Source: Blastococcus haudaquaticus (GTDB lineage: Bacteria; Actinomycetota; Actinomycetes; Mycobacteriales; Geodermatophilaceae). Taken from it: DNA of 64,000 nt. A program made the translations under genes and the position numbers. The stretch lies in assembly GCF_900230285.1 (NCBI RefSeq), contig NZ_OCNK01000003.1, positions 186,001-250,000 of the forward strand, read 5' to 3'. Within the stretch, counting starts at the first letter, position 1. Each line of letters starts with the position of its first letter. The notes under the pieces were generated by a model, which did no database searches, was not told where the DNA came from, and worked only from the letters and a program-made list of their open reading frames with translations. Shown here in pieces: positions 7,320-14,527 of this stretch.

Positions 7320-8447
7320 ATGGCGACCGTGCGAACGCGAGCTGCAGTCCTGCGCCGGCCCGAGACCGAGTACGAGATGGTGGAGCTCGAGGTCCTCGAC
7401 CCTGGCCCGGGCGAGGTGCTGGTCGAGATGGCCTACGCCGGTCTGTGCCACTCCGACGAGCACCTGCGGCACTCCAACCCGGGCGGGCGGTACCCGATCG
7501 TCGGCGGGCACGAGGGGTCCGGCGTCGTCCTCGCCGTGGGTCCCGGCGTCCTCTCCGTCGCCCCGGGGGACCACGTCGTCACCAGCTTCCTGCCCGCCTG
7601 CGGGCACTGCCGGTTCTGCGCGCAGGGCCGCTCCAACCTCTGCGACAAGGGCGCGACGATCGCCAAGGGCGAGCTGCCGACCGGCACGTACCCCTTCCGG
7701 CTGGACGGCGAGCCGCTCGGCGGGTTCTGCATGATCGGGGCCTTCGCCCGGCACAGCCTGCTCAGCGAGTTCTCCTGCGTGCGGATCGATCCCTGGATCG
7801 CCCTGGACACCGCGGCCCTGGTCGCGTGCAGCGTGCCGACCGGCTGGGGTTCGGCGGTGTACTCGGGCGGGGTGCGCCCCGGCGACACCGTGGTCGTCGT
7901 GGGGCTCGGCGGGGTCGGGATCAACGCCGTCCAGGGCGCCGTGCACGCGGGCGCGATGAACGTCGTCGGCGTCGACCCGGTGGCGATGAAGCGCGAGTTC
8001 GCCGGGTCGGTGGGTGCCACGCACACGGTGGCCGGCACGGACGAGGCCGCCGGCCTCGCCCGTCAGCTGTCGCGGGGCACCGGTGCCGACGTCGTGATCG
8101 TGACCGTGGGGAAGATGTCCGCCGAGGCCTATGCCGGCGCGTCGTCGTCGCTGGGCAAGGGCGGGACGCTGGTGCTCACGGCCCTGGCGGACCGGCCGGA
8201 GGACGGCAACGTCTCCCTGGGCGGGCAGCTGGCCACCGTCTTCGAGCAGCGCATCCAGGGGTCGCTGTTCGGGTCGTGCAACCCCTTCAAGGACATCCCG
8301 ATGCTGCTGCGCATGCACGAGGAGGGCCGGCTGGAGCTCGACCGGCTGATCACCCGGCGGTACTCGCTGGACCAGCTCAACGAGGGCTACCGCGACCAGG
8401 CGGCGGGCGAGACCATCCGCGGGCTGCTGGACCATTCCCTGACCTGA
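7320..8447 (+). CDS. zinc-dependent alcohol dehydrogenase, NDMA-dependent type
   Basis: A 375-residue medium-chain dehydrogenase/reductase. Catalytic zinc ligands are Cys43 (GLCHSDEH) and His64-Glu65 (GGHEGSG); the structural zinc loop has Cys94, 97, 100 and 108 (CGHCRFCAQGRSNLC). The nucleotide-binding VVGLGGVGINAVQGA follows. The long TYPFRLDGEPLGGFCMIGAFA region is typical of the NDMA-dependent actinobacterial alcohol dehydrogenases that retain tightly bound NAD(H) and serve mycothiol- or mycofactocin-linked alcohol oxidation. The mycofactocin cluster is not in this window. ATG at 7320 is the only start giving the normal N-terminus. Confidence 0.9.
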   Translation: MATVRTRAAVLRRPETEYEMVELEVLDPGPGEVLVEMAYAGLCHSDEHLRHSNPGGRYPIVGGHEGSGVVLAVGPGVLSVAPGDHVVTSFLPACGHCRFCAQGRSNLCDKGATIAKGELPTGTYPFRLDGEPLGGFCMIGAFARHSLLSEFSCVRIDPWIALDTAALVACSVPTGWGSAVYSGGVRPGDTVVVVGLGGVGINAVQGAVHAGAMNVVGVDPVAMKREFAGSVGATHTVAGTDEAAGLARQLSRGTGADVVIVTVGKMSAEAYAGASSSLGKGGTLVLTALADRPEDGNVSLGGQLATVFEQRIQGSLFGSCNPFKDIPMLLRMHEEGRLELDRLITRRYSLDQLNEGYRDQAAGETIRGLLDHSLT

Positions 8448-8486
8448 GCCCGGTTGGACGGCGCGGGGGCTGGGCAGCTCCCGCGC

Positions 8487-9152
8487 ATGAGTGAAGCGCG
8501 CATCGCCGTCCTCGACGTCGACGGCACCCTGGTCGACACCAACTACCAGCACGCGCTGGCCTGGTACCGCGCGCTGCGGTCGCTGGGGGAGACCTACCCC
8601 GTGTGGCGGGTCCACCGGCTGATCGGGATGGGTGGCGATCAGCTGGTCAGCGCGCTCGGTGGCGACGAGGTCGAGGAGCGGATCGGCGACGCCGCCCGCG
8701 AGCGCTGGGTCGAGGAGGTCGACCCGATGATGGGCGAGACCGAGCTGCTGCCCGGCGCGCGCGAGCTGATCGTCGCCCTCAAGGAGCGCGGCCACCGGGT
8801 CGTGCTGGCCAGCTCCGGCAAGCCGCACCACGTCGAGCGCGCCCTGGACCTGCTCGACGCCCGCGAGCTGGCCGACGCGTGGACCACCAGCGAGGACGTG
8901 GAGGCGACGAAGCCGGCGCCGGACCTGCTGCAGGTGGCGCTGAAGAAGCTCGGCGAACCCGTGGACGCGCCGGCCATGGTCATCGGCGACTCGGTCTACG
9001 ACGTCGAGGCGGCCAAGAACGCCGGGATGCCGGCGATCGTCGTCCGGTCCGGCGGGTTCGGCGACGACGAGCTGCGCGACGCCGGCGCCCTGGGCATCTA
9101 CGACACCCCGGCCGACCTCACCGCCGCGCTGGACGAGACCGACCTCTCCTGA
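8487..9152 (+). CDS. HAD-superfamily phosphatase (beta-phosphoglucomutase/Gph-like)
   Basis: A 221-residue HAD hydrolase. Motif I is DVDGTLVDT (nucleophile and acid Asp at about 9 and 11), motif II is the Ser in VVLASSGKP, motif III the Lys in EATKPAPD, and motif IV GDSVYDVEAA. The alpha-helical cap of about 70 residues between motifs I and II marks subclass I, the class with phosphoglycolate phosphatase and beta-phosphoglucomutase. Substrate is not predictable. It starts 39 bases after the alcohol dehydrogenase and may be co-transcribed. Confidence 0.88.
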   Translation: MSEARIAVLDVDGTLVDTNYQHALAWYRALRSLGETYPVWRVHRLIGMGGDQLVSALGGDEVEERIGDAARERWVEEVDPMMGETELLPGARELIVALKERGHRVVLASSGKPHHVERALDLLDARELADAWTTSEDVEATKPAPDLLQVALKKLGEPVDAPAMVIGDSVYDVEAAKNAGMPAIVVRSGGFGDDELRDAGALGIYDTPADLTAALDETDLS

Positions 9153-9232
9153 CCCGGCCTGTGGTCTGCGGTCCGCCGTCGGGGGCCTGCGGGCAAGGGC
9201 CCGCTGCCTCTGGGCGGTGGGGTGCTCGCAAC

Positions 9233-9268
9233 CTCGTGCTCTGAGTCGGTGGTGACTCAGAGCACGAG
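9233..9268. repeat. dispersed palindromic element, copy 2 (perfect)
   Basis: Arms 9233-9247 and 9254-9268 are a perfect 15-base inverted repeat around GGTGGT. It matches the element at 2495-2530 in arms and flanks. It sits between the convergent HAD and GDPD genes, where it could also terminate transcription in both directions. Confidence 0.8.
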
Positions 9269-9350
9269 CTTCGGGAAGGGGCTGCGGGAAGGGGCTCGAA
9301 AATGGGGCTTCGGGAAGGCATCGCGCAGGAGTCGCCGTCCGGAGAGCTGC

Positions 9351-10289
9351 TCAGGAGGCGGCTGAGTTCCGGCCGAGGCGGCGCAGCAGCTCGACCGGGT
9401 CGTCGGTGATGGCCGCGTCCACGCCGAGCCGCTGCACGAGGTCCATGTCGGCGGGCCGGTTGACCGTCCACACGTGCACCTCCTTGCCGGCTGCGTGCGC
9501 GTCGGCGACGAACTGGGGGTCGGAGCGGATCACCGAGATCCCGGGCCCCACCGCCGTCGCGCTCCCGTTCAGCAGCTCCCGGCGCACCGGCCGCAGCCGC
9601 TTGCCGATCAGCTGCACGGTCGGGATCGCCGGCGCCAGCGCGCTCATCCGGCGCACGGCGAGCTGGGAGAAGCTCATCATCCGGACGGCGGGCTTGCCCG
9701 CCCACTCGACCGGCCGCCCGTTGCCCAGCAGGCCGTAGCGGCGCAGGCAGTCCACCAGCGCCTCCTCGACCTTGCCGGTGTGCCGGGTCGGGTGCTTGGT
9801 CTCGATCGCCAGCCGGACGGTGCCCGGGGAGGCGGTGATGTACTCCAGCAGCCGGTCCAGCGTGAGGACCAGGCCGTTCTCGACGTCGGGCTCGTCGGTC
9901 ACCGCGAGGATCTCGTCGTCCGCCCAGCGGTGGACGACCTTCCGGGGCTTCCGCGAGCCGAACTGGTACTGCTCGAGCTCGGCGAGGTGCAGCGCCGACA
10001 CGATGCCCCGCCCGTTGGACGTGTGCCGGATCTGCCGGTCGTGCACGCAGACGAGGACGCCGTCGCGGGTCAGCCGCACGTCGCACTCGACCGCGTCGGC
10101 ACCCACGGCGGCGGCCTGCCGGTAGGCGGCGAGCGTGTGCTCGGGCGCCGCGGACGTGGCGCCGCGGTGGGCGACGACCTCGGGAGCGGTCAACGGAGCG
10201 AGGCGGAGGGAGCGAGCGGCACCGGGTGATCTTCCCCTGTCGGGGACCCGGTCGCGCGTCCGAGCGACGTCCCGATCACGCTCAGCCAC
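9351..10289 (-). CDS. glycerophosphodiester phosphodiesterase family protein
   Basis: A 312-residue GDPD-family TIM barrel. VVAHRG at about 38-43, then PEHTLAAYRQA and GADAVECDVRLTRDG with VCVHD, supply the catalytic His pair and the metal-binding Glu/Asp. LAIETKHP and VHVWTVNRPADM complete the family pattern. The family hydrolyses glycerophosphodiesters to glycerol 3-phosphate and an alcohol. No signal peptide is seen. GTG at 10289 lies 19 bases after the GpgS stop, so the pair is likely an operon; a start a few codons later is possible because the first 35 residues are basic and unconserved. Confidence 0.88.
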   Translation of the reverse strand: MAERDRDVARTRDRVPDRGRSPGAARSLRLAPLTAPEVVAHRGATSAAPEHTLAAYRQAAAVGADAVECDVRLTRDGVLVCVHDRQIRHTSNGRGIVSALHLAELEQYQFGSRKPRKVVHRWADDEILAVTDEPDVENGLVLTLDRLLEYITASPGTVRLAIETKHPTRHTGKVEEALVDCLRRYGLLGNGRPVEWAGKPAVRMMSFSQLAVRRMSALAPAIPTVQLIGKRLRPVRRELLNGSATAVGPGISVIRSDPQFVADAHAAGKEVHVWTVNRPADMDLVQRLGVDAAITDDPVELLRRLGRNSAAS

Positions 10290-10308
10290 GAAGTCGCAGG
10301 TAAGGCGC

Positions 10309-11295
10309 TCAGCCGGCGCGCAGGACCCGGTACTCGGCGACGGTCGCCATGGGCGGCCGCTCGTCGACGGCCACCGCGCGGCTGCGCGGCACGAACCCGG
10401 TGCCGTCGTGCCGGAACTGGGTGAGCAGCCCGCTGGCGGTGAGCGGCTGGTGCCCGGGCCGGCCGCACTCGGCGCGGGCCAGCACCGTGGACACGACCTC
10501 CCCGGCCATGGCGCCGAGCGCCTCCTGCGACTGCGAGGTGTGCCGGCGGACGCCGAGGTCGACCTGGGCGAGCGAGGAGAGCCCGCCCAGCCGGAGCAGG
10601 TCGATGAGCAGTCCCACCTCGACGCCGTAGGCGGACACGAACGGCACCTGCTCCAGGACCGAGCGCCGCCCGGCGTACTCGCCGCCGAGCGGCTGGACGA
10701 AGCCCGCGAGCTCCGGCCAGAGCGCGTTCAGCAGCGGCCGGGCGGTCAGCTCGGTGACCCGGCCCCCGCCTGCCGGCTGCACGTGCCCGTCGACCTCGAG
10801 CGGCCGGGTGTAGCAGCCCTTGACGTAGCTGACCTGCGGGTCGGCCAGCAGCGGTCCGAGCAGGCCCGGCACGTAATGGGCGACGTCGCCGATCAGGTCG
10901 GAGTCCAGGAAGACGACGAGGTCGCCGGTGGTGGCGGCGAGCGACTTCCAGAGCGCCTCGCCCTTGCCCGGCCGGGTGCCGTGATCGGCGAGCACCTCGG
11001 TGGTGGCGACGACGTCCGCGCCGGCGGCCCGGGCGACGGCGGCGGTGGCGTCGGTGGAGTCGGAGTCGACGACCAGGAGCTCGTCGATCAGCGGCAGCCG
11101 GACCATCCAGCGTTCGCGCAGATCGGCCACCAGCCGTCCGACCGAGGCCTCCTCGTTCCGGGCCGGCAGGACGACGCTGACGCGGTGCCCGCCCCGACGC
11201 TTGGCGCGCAGCAGGGCGTCCAGATCGATCTCGGCCAGCGAGGTGGCGGAGGTCGTGCGGCTCTGGAACCAGGCGCGGGCGTCGGGTCTCATCAC
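10309..11295 (-). CDS. gpgS: glucosyl-3-phosphoglycerate synthase
   Basis: A 328-residue GT2-fold (GT81) glycosyltransferase that makes glucosyl-3-phosphoglycerate from NDP-glucose and 3-phosphoglycerate, the first step of methylglucose lipopolysaccharide synthesis in actinobacteria. VVLPARNEEASVG and DSDSTD hold the sugar nucleotide and metal, GKGEALWKS and the second FLDSDL are as in the mycobacterial enzyme, and GGEYAGRRSVLEQVPF with YGVEVGLLIDLL forms the acceptor site. Length is close to the mycobacterial enzyme. Two adjacent ATG codons compete as start. It is followed by the GDPD gene on the same strand. Confidence 0.9.
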   Translation of the reverse strand: MMRPDARAWFQSRTTSATSLAEIDLDALLRAKRRGGHRVSVVLPARNEEASVGRLVADLRERWMVRLPLIDELLVVDSDSTDATAAVARAAGADVVATTEVLADHGTRPGKGEALWKSLAATTGDLVVFLDSDLIGDVAHYVPGLLGPLLADPQVSYVKGCYTRPLEVDGHVQPAGGGRVTELTARPLLNALWPELAGFVQPLGGEYAGRRSVLEQVPFVSAYGVEVGLLIDLLRLGGLSSLAQVDLGVRRHTSQSQEALGAMAGEVVSTVLARAECGRPGHQPLTASGLLTQFRHDGTGFVPRSRAVAVDERPPMATVAEYRVLRAG

Positions 11296-11492
11296 GTCAC
11301 TGTCGACGAGGACACCGGAGCACGCCAGGACGGCGCTCGGGTGTTCACGCGTTCGTCACCGGAAATCGTCCGGCTGGACGCCGACTTCTTGCGGATCCCT
11401 TGCGGTTCCCGAGCGCTGCGCCTGCGGTTGGCCCGGCAAGGTCGTCCCTGCACCACCCAGGGGGAACCGCCGCCCGGACCGAGGAGACCACG

Positions 11493-11684
11493 ATGAACCG
11501 CACCGACGCAGCCCTGTCCCGCCGCGTCACCGGTGCGCGTCTCGCCGTGGCCGCCTCGGTCCTGGGCGGCACTCTCGCCCTCGCGGGCCTCGGCGCCTTC
11601 GGTGACCTGGCCTCCGCGCCGGCCGGCGACGTCGGCCCCGGCATCGCGACGGTGGAGCTGTCGCAGCCGGTCGGCACCCGGTAG
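11493..11684 (+). CDS. small secreted or membrane-anchored protein
   Basis: A 63-residue protein with a basic N-terminus (RRVTGAR) and a hydrophobic segment at about 16-36, followed by an Ala/Gly-rich tail ending VGTR. It resembles a signal peptide plus a very short mature part. GAGGAG lies 6 bases before the ATG. It is not a family I recognise. It is followed after nine bases by the DUF1801 gene, with which it may be co-transcribed. Confidence 0.6.
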   Translation: MNRTDAALSRRVTGARLAVAASVLGGTLALAGLGAFGDLASAPAGDVGPGIATVELSQPVGTR

Positions 11685-11693
11685 GAACACCCC

Positions 11694-12056
11694 ATGACCG
11701 GCCGGTCCGAGGACGTCGACGAGTACGTCGCCGCGCTCCCCGACGACGCCCGGACGGTGATGGAGGACGTGCGCCGCGTCGTCCACCGGCTCGTGCCCGG
11801 CGTCGCCGAGACGATCAGCTACCGGATGCCCACGTTCGTCCTGGACGGCCTGCCGCTCGTGCACGTCGCCGCCTGGAAGAAGCACCTGGGCCTGTACCCG
11901 CTGCCCCCGATGGACGGCGAGCTGGCCGCGCAGGTGGAGCCGTACCGCGGTGCCAAGGACGCGATGCAGCTGCGCTACGACCGGCCGGTGCCCTACGACC
12001 TGGTGGAACGCGTCGTCGCCGTACTCCTGGAGCAGCGGCACCGCGGGAACGACTGA
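11694..12056 (+). CDS. DUF1801 (YdhG-like) protein
   Basis: A 120-residue protein of the DUF1801 family. It shows DVDEYVAALPDDARTVMEDVR at the N-terminus, then ETISYRMPTF and AWKKHLGLYP, which are the recurring blocks of this family. The fold is known but no enzymatic role is established; some homologues are linked to iron or heavy-metal responses. It is cytoplasmic with no membrane segment. The short distance from the preceding small gene suggests a shared transcript. Confidence 0.8.
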   Translation: MTGRSEDVDEYVAALPDDARTVMEDVRRVVHRLVPGVAETISYRMPTFVLDGLPLVHVAAWKKHLGLYPLPPMDGELAAQVEPYRGAKDAMQLRYDRPVPYDLVERVVAVLLEQRHRGND

Positions 12057-12152
12057 CGTCCGCCCACAGCGCACGCACAGCCGCGGTACAGCCGGGAGCC
12101 GGGTCCCCTTCCTAGCGTCGGTATCGAAGCCGACCCACGAGGGAGAACGACC

Positions 12153-13130
12153 ATGGGCACCCCGCCTCCGCACGCCGCCACCCCGACCCTGCCCCCGACC
12201 TACGAGGGCCGGGCGCTGCCCCGACCCGACGAGGAGGTGGTCGACCAGGGGCTGCGCTTCGACGTCGACACGCTGCTCAGCCGCCGCCGGATGCTGGCCT
12301 TCCTGGGCATCGGGAGCGCGACGCTGGGGCTGGCCGCCTGTGGCGCCGGTCCGGGGAGCTCCGCGGCCTCGACGTCGTCGTCCGCCGCGTCGTCGGCCGC
12401 GGCCGGCACCGGGAGCGAGATCCCCGAAGAGACCGCCGGCCCCTACCCCGGGGACGGCTCCAACGGCCCGAACGTGCTCGAGGAGAGCGGCATCGTCCGC
12501 AGCGACATCCGCTCCAGCTTCGGCGAGATGAGCGGCACCGCCGAGGGCGTGCCCATGACGCTGGAGCTGTCGATCGCCGATCTGGCCAACGGGGGTATCC
12601 CCTTCGAGGGCGTGGCCGTGTACGTGTGGCACTGCACCCGCGAGGGCGGCTACTCGCTGTACTCCGACGGCATCACCGACCAGAACTACCTGCGCGGTGT
12701 CCAGGTCGCCGATGCGTCGGGGACGGTGCGCTTCACCAGCGTCTTCCCCGCTTGCTACGACGGCCGCTGGCCGCACATCCACTTCGAGGTCTATCCCGAC
12801 CAGGCCGGCATCACCGACTCGGCCAACGTCATCGCCACCTCGCAGGTCGCGCTGCCGCAGGACGTCTGCGCGACGGTCTACGCGGAGGAGGGCTACGAGG
12901 CCTCGGTGTCGAACCTGTCCGGGGTGAGCCTCAGCGGCGACAACGTCTTCGGGGACGACGGCGGGGCGAGTCAGCTGGCCACGGTGACCGGGAACGTGCG
13001 CTCCGGGTACACGGTGACGCTGCCGGTGCGGATCGACACCACGACGACGCCGACCGGCGGTGGCACGGGCGGCGACGGAGCTCCGTCGGGCGCTCCGGGC
13101 GGCGGCAACCCCGGCGGGCCGCCGAGGTGA
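12153..13130 (+). CDS. Tat-exported intradiol ring-cleavage dioxygenase-like lipoprotein
   Basis: A 325-residue protein. After 43 N-terminal residues comes SRRRMLAFLGIG, a twin-arginine signal (Arg44-46), ending in the lipobox LAAC with Cys63. The C-terminal domain carries the non-heme iron(III) set of intradiol dioxygenases: the Tyr in VWHCTREGGYS, NYLRGVQVADASG, then CYDGRWPHIHFEVY with Tyr and the two His. The mature protein therefore probably binds iron outside the cytoplasm. Substrate is unknown; extracellular members act on aromatics or have structural roles. GGGAGA precedes the ATG, and its stop overlaps the tatA start. The tail is Gly/Pro-rich. Confidence 0.85.
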   Translation: MGTPPPHAATPTLPPTYEGRALPRPDEEVVDQGLRFDVDTLLSRRRMLAFLGIGSATLGLAACGAGPGSSAASTSSSAASSAAAGTGSEIPEETAGPYPGDGSNGPNVLEESGIVRSDIRSSFGEMSGTAEGVPMTLELSIADLANGGIPFEGVAVYVWHCTREGGYSLYSDGITDQNYLRGVQVADASGTVRFTSVFPACYDGRWPHIHFEVYPDQAGITDSANVIATSQVALPQDVCATVYAEEGYEASVSNLSGVSLSGDNVFGDDGGASQLATVTGNVRSGYTVTLPVRIDTTTTPTGGGTGGDGAPSGAPGGGNPGGPPR

Positions 13131-13312
13131 GCCTCGGACCGATGGAGATCGGGCTGATCGTGCTGGCCGTCATGCTGCTGTTCGGCTACCGGAAGCTGCC
13201 GGACGCGTCCCGGTCGCTGGGCCGGTCGGTGCGCATCCTGAGGAGCGAGATCGGCGCTGCTCCGGTGGAGGGTGAGGTGCCTGGGACCACGGGGACGACA
13301 TCGACCGGATGA
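13127..13312 (+). CDS. tatA: Sec-independent protein translocase subunit TatA
   Basis: A 61-residue protein starting at GTG 13127, whose first base pairs overlap the TGA of the preceding gene (GTGA). It has the TatA/E layout: a short N-terminus, one hydrophobic helix (IGLIVLAVMLLFGYRKLP) with the FG hinge, then an amphipathic helix (DASRSLGRSVRILRSE) and an acidic/Thr-rich tail. TatA oligomers form the twin-arginine pore. It is shorter than the housekeeping TatA of most actinobacteria, so it may be a second, dedicated copy. No tatB or tatC is in the window. Confidence 0.85.
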   Translation: MSLGPMEIGLIVLAVMLLFGYRKLPDASRSLGRSVRILRSEIGAAPVEGEVPGTTGTTSTG

Positions 13313-13351
13313 CCTGTGCCACACGCCCGGCGCGGAGTACGGTCCCGCCTC

Positions 13352-14527
13352 ATGACATGGCTGGTCACAGGGGGTGCCGGGTACATCGGCGCCCACGTGG
13401 TCAGGGCCATGCAGGAGGCCGGCGACGACGTGGTCGTGCTCGACGACCTGTCCTCCGGTGAGCAGTGCCGCATCCCCGACGTCCCGCTGGTGGTGGGCAG
13501 CACCCTCGACGCCGAGTTCGTGCAGCGGACCCTGCAGGGGCACCGGGTGCGCGGGATCGTGCACCTGGCGGCGAAGAAGTCCGTCGAGGAGTCGGTCCGG
13601 GAGCCGCTGCGCTACTACCGGGAGAACGTCGAGGGCCTGCGGGTGCTGCTCGAGGCGGCGACGTCGTCCGGTGTCGAGTCGTTCGTCTTCTCCTCGAGCG
13701 CGGCGGTCTACGGCGCCCCCGACGTGGACCTGGTCGCCGAGAGCACGACGTGCGCGCCGGTGAACCCCTACGGACAGACGAAGCTCATCGGTGAGCGCCT
13801 GGTCGCCGACGTGGCTGCTGCGACCGGCCTCCGGTACGCCGCCCTGCGCTACTTCAACGTGGCGGGTTGCGACCTCCCGGAGCTCGTCGACCGCGGGTCG
13901 GCCAACCTCGTCCCGATGGTGTTCGACCGGCTGGCCTCGGGGCGGGCCCCGCTGATCTTCGGCGGCGACTACGCGACCCCCGACGGCAGCTGCATCCGCG
14001 ACTTCGTGCACGTCGCCGACATCGCCTCGGCGCACGTGGCGGCGGCGCGGGCCCTGGCCGAGAGCAGCGTGACCGGGTTGGTGGCCAACATCGGCCGCGG
14101 CGAGGGCATCTCCGTGCGCGAGATGGTGGCGACCATCCGCGAGGTCACCGGCACCGCGGACGACGCGTGGGCCGAGCCGGTGGTGCACCCGCGGCGTCCC
14201 GGCGACCCACCGCGGGTGGTCGCGGCCGCCGACACGATCGAGCGGGTCCTGGGCTGGACGGCCCGGTACGGGGTGCGCGAGATGGTCGAGTCGGCGTGGG
14301 CCGGCCGGCCGGTCTCAGCGGGCGACGGCGTCCCGCGCCAGAGCCGTGGGGCTGTCCTCGCCGACCGCCGCGCCCTCTCCGGTGGGCGCGGGGTGGCCGA
14401 GGTCGGTGAGCCAACCGCGCAGCACGCGGTGGAGCTGCTCGGCGCCGACGATCTCGCCGGGCGCCTGCCAGGCCCGCGGGTAGGCCAGGAGCGCATGCTG
14501 CTGCGGTCCACCCAGCCCGCCGTGTGA
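13352..14527 (+). CDS. galE: UDP-glucose 4-epimerase
   Basis: A 391-residue extended short-chain dehydrogenase. VTGGAGYIGAH at 5-15 binds NAD, DDLSSG follows the second strand, Ser114-116 and the Tyr140-x3-Lys144 pair (YGQTK) form the active site, and RYFNVAGC and RDFVHVADIA match GalE. It interconverts UDP-glucose and UDP-galactose, supplying cell-surface polysaccharides. Homologues end near residue 320-330; here the frame continues for about 70 residues that lie antisense to the last 213 bases of the phosphodiesterase gene and have no family character. The extension looks like read-on after loss of the ancestral stop, or a database-style overextension that is real at sequence level. Confidence 0.85.
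   Translation: MTWLVTGGAGYIGAHVVRAMQEAGDDVVVLDDLSSGEQCRIPDVPLVVGSTLDAEFVQRTLQGHRVRGIVHLAAKKSVEESVREPLRYYRENVEGLRVLLEAATSSGVESFVFSSSAAVYGAPDVDLVAESTTCAPVNPYGQTKLIGERLVADVAAATGLRYAALRYFNVAGCDLPELVDRGSANLVPMVFDRLASGRAPLIFGGDYATPDGSCIRDFVHVADIASAHVAAARALAESSVTGLVANIGRGEGISVREMVATIREVTGTADDAWAEPVVHPRRPGDPPRVVAAADTIERVLGWTARYGVREMVESAWAGRPVSAGDGVPRQSRGAVLADRRALSGGRGVAEVGEPTAQHAVELLGADDLAGRLPGPRVGQERMLLRSTQPAV

Noticed and set aside
9269-9320. Short direct repeats of CGGGAAGG beside the palindrome
   Set aside because: Three imperfect 8-base copies in a G-rich segment are within expectation for this composition.
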